64,000 bases of DNA from Shewanella sediminis HAW-EB3 (GTDB lineage Bacteria; Pseudomonadota; Gammaproteobacteria; Enterobacterales; Shewanellaceae), in contig NC_009831.1 in the NCBI RefSeq assembly GCF_000018025.1, forward strand, positions 3,410,001-3,474,000, in the 5' to 3' direction. Made by a program: the position numbers and the translations under genes. The notes under the pieces are model-generated. The model had not been told where the DNA came from. It was given only the letters and a program-made list of their open reading frames with translations, and searched no databases. Position 1 is the first letter of the stretch; each line of letters starts with the position of its first letter. This document shows positions 31,702 through 40,778 of this stretch, in pieces.

Positions 31702-33012
31702 ATGGCTTTAACTCAAGCAAGAAAGCTCGGATTGACGAGCAAAATCCTTATCGGTATGGGAGCCGGTATACTTTTCGGACTACTTCTTAGAAACCTATTT
31801 CCTGAAAGCACATTCATCGAAAACTATGTCACCGAGGGTTTCTTAAACGTTATCGGGACGATTTTCGTTTCAGGCCTGAAGATGATCGTCGTGCCTTTGG
31901 TATTTATCTCCCTTGTCTGCGGAACCTGCTCATTGAGCGATCCGTCCAAGTTGGGACGCTTAGGTGGTAAGACTATCGCCTTCTATCTTTTCACCACGGC
32001 AATCGCCCTCTCTATGGCTATCTCAGTTGCCATTCTTGTTCATCCGGGCAACGCTTCTCTGGTCAGCGATGGCTTAGTGTTTAACGCAAAAGAAGCCCCC
32101 AGCCTGTCTCAGGTTCTGATCAACATAGTTCCGACCAACCCTCTGCAAGCCATGAGTGAAGGCAATATGCTGCAGATCATCCTCTTTGCGGTGATCTTCG
32201 GTTTTGCTATCTCTCATATCGGCGAACGGGGAAAACGTGTTGCAGCGCTGTTCAATGACCTTAACGAAGTGATCATGCGCGTAGTGACCCTTATTATGCA
32301 ACTCGCCCCTTATGGTGTCTTTGCATTGATGGCAAAACTCGCCCTGACATTAGGCTTAGAGACGTTTGGTAGTGTGGTTCAATACTTCTTCGTGGTATTA
32401 GGCGTGTTATTGCTGCATGCCTTCGTAGTCTATCCATCCCTTTTGAAGATCATTGCCGGACTCAACCCATTCACCTTTATCCGAAAGATGAGAGATGTTC
32501 AGCTGTTCGCCTTCAGTACCGCGAGTTCTAACGCGACACTACCCGTCACGATTGAAACTGCCGAGCACAGGTTAGGCGTCGATAACAAGGTGGCTTCATT
32601 CACTCTGCCGTTGGGCGCAACCATCAACATGGACGGCACGGCGATTATGCAGGGCGTTGCTACTGTCTTTATCGCACAGGTCTATGGCATAGACCTTACT
32701 ATCACCGATTACACCATGGTGGTTGTTACAGCGACTCTGGCATCAATCGGCACGGCGGGGGTTCCGGGTGTAGGCCTTATCATGTTAGCCATGGTACTGA
32801 ATCAGGTTGGGTTACCCGTCGAAGGCATTGCATTGATCATCGGTGTCGATAGATTACTGGATATGGTGCGAACGGCCGTCAATGTCACCGGCGATACCGT
32901 GGCTACCGTGGTTATTGCCAAATCTGAAAAGGAGTTCAATGAGGTGACGTTCAATGACACTCAAGCGGGTAAGGCCGCCAGCAGCTTCAACGATCAGCTT
33001 AATGCTAAATAA
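31702..33012 (+). CDS. Sodium/proton-dicarboxylate (glutamate-type) symporter, SLC1 family
   Basis: A 436-residue secondary transporter of the DAACS/SLC1 family for C4-dicarboxylates or acidic/neutral amino acids. Visible signatures are the HP1 serine-rich tip FSTASSNATLPVTIE, the TM7 motif LPLGATINMDGTAIMQG with the NMDGT cation site, and the HP2 region SIGTAGVPGVGLIML. The TM8 segment GVDRLLDMVRTAVNVTGD follows, with Asp and Arg/Asn at positions that set substrate choice. The ATG at 31702 is chosen because AGGAAG lies upstream; a GTG 13 codons earlier is open but unsupported. The exact substrate is not decided. Confidence 0.92.
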   Translation: MALTQARKLGLTSKILIGMGAGILFGLLLRNLFPESTFIENYVTEGFLNVIGTIFVSGLKMIVVPLVFISLVCGTCSLSDPSKLGRLGGKTIAFYLFTTAIALSMAISVAILVHPGNASLVSDGLVFNAKEAPSLSQVLINIVPTNPLQAMSEGNMLQIILFAVIFGFAISHIGERGKRVAALFNDLNEVIMRVVTLIMQLAPYGVFALMAKLALTLGLETFGSVVQYFFVVLGVLLLHAFVVYPSLLKIIAGLNPFTFIRKMRDVQLFAFSTASSNATLPVTIETAEHRLGVDNKVASFTLPLGATINMDGTAIMQGVATVFIAQVYGIDLTITDYTMVVVTATLASIGTAGVPGVGLIMLAMVLNQVGLPVEGIALIIGVDRLLDMVRTAVNVTGDTVATVVIAKSEKEFNEVTFNDTQAGKAASSFNDQLNAK

Positions 33013-33065
33013 TGGGTATGATCAAAAAATTCGATAGCTGATACGAGATAGCATCAGCTAGGCAT

Positions 33066-33098
33066 AAAAAATGGCGTCCAATTGGACGCCATTTTTTT
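33066..33098. terminator. Bidirectional terminator between the symporter and gsk
   Basis: A strong stem AAAATGGCGTCCA / TGGACGCCATTTT with a short loop and long A and T runs lies between convergent genes. Confidence 0.9.
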
Positions 33099-33160
33099 GT
33101 TTTTTACTACATACGAATTTTACTGCAAAATATATTTAAGTTGAGTCAGTGACTCCGGCC

Positions 33161-34465
33161 TTATCTCTCCCAGTAAGCTTCTTCTAAGCTATCTTCACGC
33201 TCGGGCAGGCCGCGGGACAGACGAGGGCTATGTTGAGCCAGCACTTCGTACGCCACACGGTTAGCATATTTACAAACTTGAGAAAACGAGGAGTAACACA
33301 GGCCATCACGCATATGCTTGCTTGAACCCGGGACATTGGCTTTATGGAACGTATTAGACGCCAAGTCATGCAGTAAAGCCGCGAGTGCGCCATCACCGGC
33401 ACCATTGGTATTACGGATCTTCTCAGGCCCTCCCATGTAAGGAGAGATATGAGCATAGACTTTAATCGGTGTATCACAGGCAGATTTTAACTTGGGACGA
33501 GAGAACTCGTAACGGTTAAACTCAGGGATCATACCCGGCAAAAGTGTATGACTGGTCTCTCTCTTCTCCGAGTCCTCCGTATAGCCCGCCATATAAAGTC
33601 CGAGAGGGCCAGCCGTAGTTAACACCAGATCACACAACTCAAGCGCCGCTTCACTGGCCTGTAACGGATCTTTGAAACCGGTCAAGGCTTCCCCTTCATC
33701 TTCATTCATCGCTAAGATGGTGACATTATCTTTGATAAACGACTTCCACCAGCTAGGGTCTTCTTCGATCAGGAATCGTGTCCCTAAGGTTAATACAACC
33801 GGTACACCCGCCTCTTTTGCATATTCGATGGCCTTAAGCGCCGCATCAGTTATCTGATCGCCATCACTGGCTCTCATTAAGTATGCCGTTAATATCAAGG
33901 CCGATGCCCCCTGAACGATATCTTTATCGATATATTCAGGTGTCAGCTTATCCATAGACCCTTTACTGATAGCAAAGGTACGCTCACCACATTCTGAGAT
34001 AAGGGTGAAACAACGTCCTATAGGCCCATTAACAGGCTGGAGATAGTTAAGATCGACTTTTGAAGAGGTATTACACAGATAGCGGTAGGCATAACTGCCT
34101 ACCTCAATATTATTGCTCATAACACCAAATAGCACAGATCTGTCATCGGCAAGAATCGAGTAATTATGGACCGTATTGCCTATGGTACCGCCGGCAAACT
34201 CATCGCTGACCAGTTTATTGGTTTTCAGCTCTGAATAGAGTGCATGGGCTTTTTCATCATCGATAAGTGTAGAGTTACCTTTAGGCAACGCATACCGCTC
34301 AAGAAGTTCATCACCGACTTTAGCTTCGATATCCACCAAAGTCTGATCGATACCGGTTATGTATGTTGGAAAGCGTTGAGGCTGCTGCGTCATTTGCGCC
34401 AATAATGGGTCACGATTTTTTACGGGGAAATAGTGCTTGGACTTTCGCTGACCTGGAAACTTCAT
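33161..34465 (-). CDS. gsk: Inosine-guanosine kinase
   Basis: Purine-salvage kinase of the PfkB/ribokinase family that phosphorylates inosine and guanosine. The 434-residue protein has the anion-hole/catalytic motif NTNGAGDGALAALLHDL near residue 350 and the N-terminal GGTIGNTVHNYSIL substrate region. Length matches E. coli Gsk. It lies downstream of hemH in the conserved adk-hemH-gsk order; the aes gene that intervenes in E. coli is absent. A 176-bp gap leaves room for its own promoter. Confidence 0.95.
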   Translation of the reverse strand: MKFPGQRKSKHYFPVKNRDPLLAQMTQQPQRFPTYITGIDQTLVDIEAKVGDELLERYALPKGNSTLIDDEKAHALYSELKTNKLVSDEFAGGTIGNTVHNYSILADDRSVLFGVMSNNIEVGSYAYRYLCNTSSKVDLNYLQPVNGPIGRCFTLISECGERTFAISKGSMDKLTPEYIDKDIVQGASALILTAYLMRASDGDQITDAALKAIEYAKEAGVPVVLTLGTRFLIEEDPSWWKSFIKDNVTILAMNEDEGEALTGFKDPLQASEAALELCDLVLTTAGPLGLYMAGYTEDSEKRETSHTLLPGMIPEFNRYEFSRPKLKSACDTPIKVYAHISPYMGGPEKIRNTNGAGDGALAALLHDLASNTFHKANVPGSSKHMRDGLCYSSFSQVCKYANRVAYEVLAQHSPRLSRGLPEREDSLEEAYWER

Positions 34466-34641
34466 TTTATGATCTCGCTATTTGGCAACAAGGGATATTG
34501 GCTTAATGTGAGCCTAGGCCTAAAAGGCAACACAACCACTATATTGACCCTCGGCGTGCTGAAGGCCAATATAAATGGCGGCAGATCCTAACATACACAG
34601 TGAATTTCACCAGTAAGCAGGTCAAGTTTTTTAAATTAAGC

Positions 34642-35649
34642 TCAAACCCATTGAGCTGCTTGCTCAGTGACCAGCTTAGCCAACAATTCAATGTGAGGCT
34701 CATTGTCATTAAGGCAGGGAATAAAACGATAGCTTTCACCACCCGATTCGATAAAGCTCTCTTTACCACCGATGGAGATCTCTTCGAGGGTTTCTAAACA
34801 ATCGGCTGCGAATGCAGGACACATAATATCGACTGATTTCACGCCTTTCTCAGGGAGTGACTCCAATAACTTATCAGTATAGGGCGTTAACCACTCCTCC
34901 TTTCCAAACTGTGACTGAAAACAGAGCTTCCACTGTTCATCCTTCAATCCTAAGGCCTGAGCAAGCAAGAGCGCCGTAGCCTGGCACTGCGCTTGATAAG
35001 GGTCCCCTTCATTAACATATCTTACCGGCACGCCATGAAAGGACATCAATAGAACATCGGCCTGACCATGTTCATTCCAGTGAGACTTCACAGAGGAAGC
35101 CAACGCCTCAATATAAGTGGGATCTTGATAGTACTCTTTATTAAACCGGGTCTCGGGAATATCCCTCCAACCTTTGAACTCGGCCGCAATGGCGTCAAAA
35201 ACCGGTGCGACGGTCGAACATGAATATTGCGGATAAAGTGGCAGTACGACAATCCGTTTGACACCTTGTTGCTTCAGTTTTTCTAAACCGGAAGCCAAAG
35301 ATGGATTACCATAACTCATCCCCAGCTCCACAGGGATCGCTTGCCCAAGCTGCTCTTGCAATAAGCTGGCGACCTTCTCTCGTTGTCGTTGGCTGACCAC
35401 CATTAACGGAGAGCCTTCATCGGACCAGATAGCTTGATATAATTTTGCGACTTTAGCGGGACGAGTATTTAAAATGATGCCATTTAAGATCGGTTTCCAA
35501 ATCAATGGATTCAGATCAACAACACGGGGATCGCTTAGAAACTGCTTAAGAAAACGCTTAACGTCACTCGCACTTGGAGAATCGGGGGTCCCCAAATTCA
35601 CCAAAAGTACACCAAATGCCGGGGGTGTCTCGCTCATCATTGAATTCAT
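34642..35649 (-). CDS. hemH: Ferrochelatase
   Basis: Inserts ferrous iron into protoporphyrin IX, the last step of heme synthesis, at the inner membrane face. The 335-residue protein begins with GVLLVNLGTPDSPSASDVKRFL, and has YPQYSCSTVAPVFDAIA, the active-site segment LLMSFHGVPVRYVNEGDPY with the conserved His, and VDIMCPAFAADCLETLEEI. An internal start (MMSETPPAFG, three codons in) is equally plausible. It lies between adk and gsk as in E. coli. Confidence 0.97.
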   Translation of the reverse strand: MNSMMSETPPAFGVLLVNLGTPDSPSASDVKRFLKQFLSDPRVVDLNPLIWKPILNGIILNTRPAKVAKLYQAIWSDEGSPLMVVSQRQREKVASLLQEQLGQAIPVELGMSYGNPSLASGLEKLKQQGVKRIVVLPLYPQYSCSTVAPVFDAIAAEFKGWRDIPETRFNKEYYQDPTYIEALASSVKSHWNEHGQADVLLMSFHGVPVRYVNEGDPYQAQCQATALLLAQALGLKDEQWKLCFQSQFGKEEWLTPYTDKLLESLPEKGVKSVDIMCPAFAADCLETLEEISIGGKESFIESGGESYRFIPCLNDNEPHIELLAKLVTEQAAQWV

Positions 35650-35742
35650 TTAAAATACCAATTGTACTTAATAGTTAATTCTTCTACCGGCTGGAACGAC
35701 CAGTAGCAGCGAAAAAATCTAGGCTAGCATCCAAAACCCCAT

Positions 35743-35772
35743 AAAAAAAGCCCACTTAAGTGAGCTTTTTAA
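35743..35772. terminator. Terminator downstream of adk
   Basis: A hairpin around AAAAAGCCCACTT / AAGTGAGCTTTTT (one mismatch) is flanked by T runs on both strands, about 55 bp after the adk stop codon and before hemH. Confidence 0.75.
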
Positions 35773-35827
35773 AATATGAGAACTAGCTCATTTAGTCATG
35801 GCTTTGACTCAAGCGATTGGATTGAAG

Positions 35828-36490
<663 letters not shown>

Positions 36491-36670
36491 TCACATAGTT
36501 TTTATCATTGGGCGGCGATCTTCGCACAATTGGCCGCCCTTTTGAAGGGTTTTGAATGAGTTTTAGGCTGGATTTAGTTAGACTTTAGCCTGATAGACAA
36601 GAATTTTTTACCGATAAAATGACTAACCGGCAATTATGTCGATCTTTTGTACTAAAACAGCAAACATGAC

Positions 36671-37516
36671 CTAATAAAGTAAACTGTACAATTTTCGTCT
36701 ATATTGGTTGGCTAGTGCATTCCCCTGGCCTAACGCAGTCAATATCTCCAAAAACAGCTTTTTGGCATCACCATTTTCAATTGTGATATCTTTCGATAAC
36801 GGCGTAAATAACAGCCCCAACGCTTCTTCGTTTCGTTTGGCCTGATGCAGTGCTTTTACCAGCTCCATCAAGACTGCGATATTTGATGGTTCGCTGTCGA
36901 AAGCTTGCTGTAACTGTCTTATCTCTGGTGTATCGGCCGCATCCAATGCAAGCGCAAGTTTAGCTTTTAAACTTTGATAATAACTGTCCTGATCGGCAAG
37001 CCCGACACTATCCAAGAGCTGGGTCGCTGTAACAAGATCTCCGGCCATCAGTTGCGCATCGGCATAAACCAGAGCCACTTCAGCATTGGGTGACTCAGCA
37101 AACGCCTGTTTTAACAATACCAGCGCAGGTTCAAACTCGTGCAAAGCAAGATGGTTCTTCGCCTGATTTAGTTGCAACTCCCACTGGGCAGGCAGGTGCT
37201 TGTCGAGCATAGCCGATATTTGCCCCTCATCCTGGCTTCCTGCAAATCCATCGATAGGCTTTCCTTCGCTCAGAACAAGCGTGGTTGGGACATTTTGAAT
37301 TTGAAAATAGTTAGCGATCTCCATCTCTTTATCGCAATCGACCTTCGCCAAAACAAAACGCCCGGATTGCTTCTGTGCCATCGATGTCAATGTCTGACAC
37401 AGGGCGACACTTTCAGGGCTCTGTTGAGACCAAAAAGATAAGACAACCAGCTGCTTCATTGAAACATCTACTATCTGCTGAATATTCTCTTTAGTCAGTT
37501 CCAAAACGGTTTCCAT
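36671..37516 (-). CDS. cnoX: Thioredoxin-like co-chaperone CnoX/YbbN, redox motif absent
   Basis: A 281-residue protein with an N-terminal thioredoxin fold (residues about 1-110) and C-terminal TPR-like helices (QAKNHLALHEFEPALVLLKQ onward), the plan of YbbN/CnoX, a chaperedoxin that hands clients to GroEL and DnaK. In place of a CxxC active site the sequence reads WSQQSPES at residues 29-36, and the nearest Cys is at 40 (VALC). Disulfide exchange through a canonical site is therefore not possible. It lies between htpG and adk, among chaperone genes. Confidence 0.9.
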   Translation of the reverse strand: METVLELTKENIQQIVDVSMKQLVVLSFWSQQSPESVALCQTLTSMAQKQSGRFVLAKVDCDKEMEIANYFQIQNVPTTLVLSEGKPIDGFAGSQDEGQISAMLDKHLPAQWELQLNQAKNHLALHEFEPALVLLKQAFAESPNAEVALVYADAQLMAGDLVTATQLLDSVGLADQDSYYQSLKAKLALALDAADTPEIRQLQQAFDSEPSNIAVLMELVKALHQAKRNEEALGLLFTPLSKDITIENGDAKKLFLEILTALGQGNALANQYRRKLYSLLY

Positions 37517-37565
37517 AACGATCCTTGAGATGAGCCTTAATAAACCACGATGTTCACTTCAGGTA

Positions 37566-37620
37566 TAAAAAAGAGGCAGAACCTTGTCCATGTACACTCA
37601 GGTATCAGACGTCCTGCCTC
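37566..37620 (-). terminator. Terminator of htpG
   Basis: In the minus-strand transcript GAGGCAG (from 37620) pairs with CTGCCTC (to 37573) around a long, partly self-paired loop and is followed directly by six T. It lies 20 bp after the htpG stop. Confidence 0.65.
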
Positions 37621-37639
37621 ACATTGCTGCTAATTTGTA

Positions 37640-39556
37640 CTATTTAAGTTTAGCTAACAGCATCTCATTCATCAGCTTAATGAAGGCCGAAGGGTCAGCT
37701 AAGCTGCCTTTTTCAGAGAGCTGTGCTTGCTGAAGTAGCAAATCACTCCACTGAGCAAATAACGCTTCATCTTGCTCGTCGTTAAGACGAGCAACCAGTG
37801 GATGCTCTGGATTAATTTCAAATGTTGGTTTGCTTTCAGGAACAGCTTGACCCGCAGCCTCCATCAACTTAATCATCTGAGTAGACATCTCACCTTCACC
37901 GGCAACGACACAGGCAGGCGTATCGGTCAGACGAGTGGTCACTTTAACAGCCGACACTTTCTCACCCAGAGAATCTTTAATTCGCTTAACTAAACCTTCA
38001 GATTCAGTTTCAAGCTTCTCTTGCGCCTCTTTCTCGCCAGCGTCCTCGAGATCGCCAAGCTCAAGATCGCCACGTGTCACAGAGTGAAGCTGTTTACCAT
38101 CAAAATCTGTCAGGTGATTGATCAACCACTCATCGATACGCTCTGACATCAATACAACTTCGATGCCTTTCTTGCGAAGAAGTTCTAAGTGCGGGCTGTT
38201 TGCAGCAGCCTCATGACTGTCGGCAACGATATAATAGATCTTGCTCTGACCTTCCTGCATACGGCTCACGTAATCGGCAAGCGATACCGTAGGAGCAGCA
38301 TCTTCAGTGTGGGTCGATGCGAAACGCAACAAGCCAGCAATACGCTCCTTGTTCACCATATCTTCGGCAGGTCCCTCTTTTAGTACCTGACCAAATTCAG
38401 CCCAGAACGTCTGATATTTCTCAGCATCATTCTTTGCCAGTTTCTCTAACATGCCAAGCACACGCTTAGTCACTGCCGTGCGAAGTGCCGTCGTGACCTT
38501 GTTGTCCTGTAAAATCTCACGCGATACGTTTAACGGCAGATCGTTAGAGTCGATAAGACCCTGAACGAATCGAAGATAGCTAGGCATAAACTGCTCGGCA
38601 TCATCCATTACAAACACGCGCTGAACAAATAACTTCAAACCATGCTTACGATCACGGTTCCACATATCCCACGGAGCCTTCGAAGGGATATAAAGCAAGC
38701 TGGTGTACTCTTGCTTACCTTCTACACGGTTGTGGCTCCACAGTAGCGGATCGGTAAAGTCATGTGAGATATGTTTATAGAACTCTTCATACTCCTCTTT
38801 AGACACATCACTCTTGTTACGTGTCCAAAGTGCAGTTGCCTTGTTCATCGATTGCCATTGGCCATCCGTCGCTGCAACCGCTTCTTGCTCTTCAGTCGCC
38901 TCAATGGCAGGTGTGCCCTCTTCCCACATTTCAACGGGAACAGAGATATGATCTGAATACTTAGTAATGATTGAACGAAGACGATAATCGTCGGCAAACT
39001 CTTTCTCTTCTTCACGAAGGTGCAGTACGATCTCTGTACCACGAGTCTCTTTAACTATGGTGTCGACGGTAAAGTCGCCTTCACCAGCCGATTCCCACTG
39101 CACCCCTTCATCACTGCCATGTCCGGCGGCACGGGTACGAACCGTAACCTTATCGGCCACAATAAATGAAGAGTAGAAACCAACACCAAATTGACCGATA
39201 AGTTGTGAATCTTTTGACTCATCGCCTGATAAGTTTTTAAAGAAATCTGCCGTGCCTGACTTTGCAATGGTACCTAAGTGCTCAATAACAGTATCGCGGG
39301 TCATACCGATACCATTATCTTCAATCGTTACTGTGCCTTTCTCTTTATTGGTACTGATGCGAACGCGCAGCTCACCATCACCTTCATAGAGAGCATCGTT
39401 AGTCAGTGCCTCATAACGCAGCTTGTCTGACGCATCGGCTGCGTTAGATACCAATTCACGCAAGAAAATCTCTTTATTTGAGTACAAAGAGTGGATCATC
39501 AAGTTCAGGAGTTGCTTGACTTCAGTTTGAAAGCCGTGAGTTTCTTGTTGTGACAT
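37640..39556 (-). CDS. htpG: Chaperone HtpG (Hsp90)
   Basis: Bacterial Hsp90, an ATP-dependent homodimeric chaperone. The 638-residue protein has the GHKL ATPase domain ([45 protein letters not shown]), the middle domain with the catalytic-Arg region [13 protein letters not shown], and the C-terminal dimerisation domain. A sigma-32 promoter lies about 50 bp upstream. It is placed after recR as in E. coli and has its own terminator, so it is probably a monocistronic heat-shock gene. Confidence 0.98.
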   Translation of the reverse strand: MSQQETHGFQTEVKQLLNLMIHSLYSNKEIFLRELVSNAADASDKLRYEALTNDALYEGDGELRVRISTNKEKGTVTIEDNGIGMTRDTVIEHLGTIAKSGTADFFKNLSGDESKDSQLIGQFGVGFYSSFIVADKVTVRTRAAGHGSDEGVQWESAGEGDFTVDTIVKETRGTEIVLHLREEEKEFADDYRLRSIITKYSDHISVPVEMWEEGTPAIEATEEQEAVAATDGQWQSMNKATALWTRNKSDVSKEEYEEFYKHISHDFTDPLLWSHNRVEGKQEYTSLLYIPSKAPWDMWNRDRKHGLKLFVQRVFVMDDAEQFMPSYLRFVQGLIDSNDLPLNVSREILQDNKVTTALRTAVTKRVLGMLEKLAKNDAEKYQTFWAEFGQVLKEGPAEDMVNKERIAGLLRFASTHTEDAAPTVSLADYVSRMQEGQSKIYYIVADSHEAAANSPHLELLRKKGIEVVLMSERIDEWLINHLTDFDGKQLHSVTRGDLELGDLEDAGEKEAQEKLETESEGLVKRIKDSLGEKVSAVKVTTRLTDTPACVVAGEGEMSTQMIKLMEAAGQAVPESKPTFEINPEHPLVARLNDEQDEALFAQWSDLLLQQAQLSEKGSLADPSAFIKLMNEMLLAKLK

Positions 39557-39604
39557 GGATTATTCCTTCTGTATTTCACAAAGCGTTTTTCTTTATGCAA
39601 GTAG

Positions 39605-39632
39605 AGATGGGGCTGGAATTTTGCTTTTCAAG
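39605..39632 (-). promoter_or_regulatory. Sigma-32 (heat-shock) promoter of htpG
   Basis: On the minus strand a CTTGAAA -35 element (39632-39626), a 13-bp spacer and a CCCCATCT -10 element (39612-39605) match the RpoH consensus almost exactly. The distance to the htpG ATG (39556) is about 50 bp. The start codon itself follows an AAGGAA ribosome-binding site. Confidence 0.88.
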
Positions 39633-39670
39633 GGAAATCTATCGGGAATTTCAATAATCTCCACCGACAA

Positions 39671-39705
39671 AACAAAAAAACCAGCGTCTGCATAACAAAC
39701 ACTGG
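39671..39705 (-). terminator. Terminator after recR
   Basis: In the minus-strand transcript CCAGTGTTTG pairs with CAGACGCTGG (two G-U pairs, 5-nt loop) and is followed by seven T. It closes the dnaX-ybaB-recR unit before the htpG heat-shock promoter. Confidence 0.85.
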
Positions 39706-39752
39706 TATTCGATTCGGTTTCAGCGCCGTCAGGCACTGGCATGCGTTGCACG

Positions 39753-40352
39753 TTAAATTGGCAGACGTCCATTAAAAGAGAGTGCCAGTGTCGTACTATC
39801 CACGTACTCAAGCTCGCCCCCAACGGGCACACCATGTGCGATTCGGCTCACAGAGACATTGTGAACTTTAGCCATATCTGCGATAAAGTGAGCCGTGGCA
39901 TCCCCCTCAACCGTTGGATTCGTCGCTAAGATAAGCTCTGAAACCCCACCGGAACAAAGGTGCTCTTCGAGCAGGGATAACCCTAACTCTTCAGGCCCGA
40001 CACCATCGAGTGGCGACAGATGGCCCAACAGGACAAAATATCGACCACTGAAATGACCGCCCGCTTCGATTGCTAACACGTCTGCAGGCGTCTCCACGAC
40101 ACAGATCTGCTCAGACTGTCCCCGTTTATTACTGGCACAAATCGGGCAATGGCTCTCTTCGGTAAAAGTACGACAAGAGCGACAATGCCCTACATCGCTC
40201 ATCGCTGAAGCTAAAGCCTGTGCCAGAGTCTGTCCGGCCTTACGATCACGTTCCAATAACTGAAACGCCATGCGCTGTGCTGACTTGGGACCCACTCCGG
40301 GAAGACATTTCAATGACTGGATCAGTTCATCGACAAGGGGGCTAAATTTCAT
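39753..40352 (-). CDS. recR: Recombination mediator RecR
   Basis: Part of RecFOR, which loads RecA on gapped DNA. The 199-residue protein has an N-terminal HhH ([14 protein letters not shown]), a zinc finger [16 protein letters not shown], and a Toprim domain ([33 protein letters not shown]). It lies 12 bp after ybaB in the conserved dnaX-ybaB-recR operon. Confidence 0.98.
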   Translation of the reverse strand: MKFSPLVDELIQSLKCLPGVGPKSAQRMAFQLLERDRKAGQTLAQALASAMSDVGHCRSCRTFTEESHCPICASNKRGQSEQICVVETPADVLAIEAGGHFSGRYFVLLGHLSPLDGVGPEELGLSLLEEHLCSGGVSELILATNPTVEGDATAHFIADMAKVHNVSVSRIAHGVPVGGELEYVDSTTLALSFNGRLPI

Positions 40353-40364
40353 TTTTTATCCGGA

Positions 40365-40694
40365 TTAAAACGGCATCTTCATGCCTGGTGGCAACTGCAT
40401 GCCTCCAGTCACTTCAGCCATTCTCTCTTTCTGATTCTCCTCGACACGACGAGCAGCGTCATTACAAGCTGCTGCGATCAAATCTTCTAACATCTCTTTA
40501 TCGTCTTCTAACAGGCTTGGATCGATATCCACTTTACGTACACTGTGAGAACCTGTCATTGTCACTTTAACAAGACCAGCACCGGCTTCACCGGTAACTT
40601 CCATACGTGCGATCTCTTCCTGCACCTTGGCCATTTTATCTTGCATCTGCTGGGCCTGTTTCATCAGGTTACCCATACCGCCTTTTCCAAACAT
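40365..40694 (-). CDS. ybaB: Nucleoid-associated protein YbaB/EbfC
   Basis: A 109-residue dimeric DNA-binding protein. It starts [28 protein letters not shown], the family's Gly/Met-rich and helical N-terminus, and ends [13 protein letters not shown], the typical C-terminal tail. It lies between dnaX (84 bp upstream) and recR (12 bp downstream), where it is widely conserved. Confidence 0.97.
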   Translation of the reverse strand: MFGKGGMGNLMKQAQQMQDKMAKVQEEIARMEVTGEAGAGLVKVTMTGSHSVRKVDIDPSLLEDDKEMLEDLIAAACNDAARRVEENQKERMAEVTGGMQLPPGMKMPF

Positions 40695-40778
40695 ATCTAT
40701 TTCTCTTCAATTAAGGGTCGATTAAAGTTGGCTCATCTTACTAAAATAATACTGAGAATCAATTAAAGTCGTACAAAG

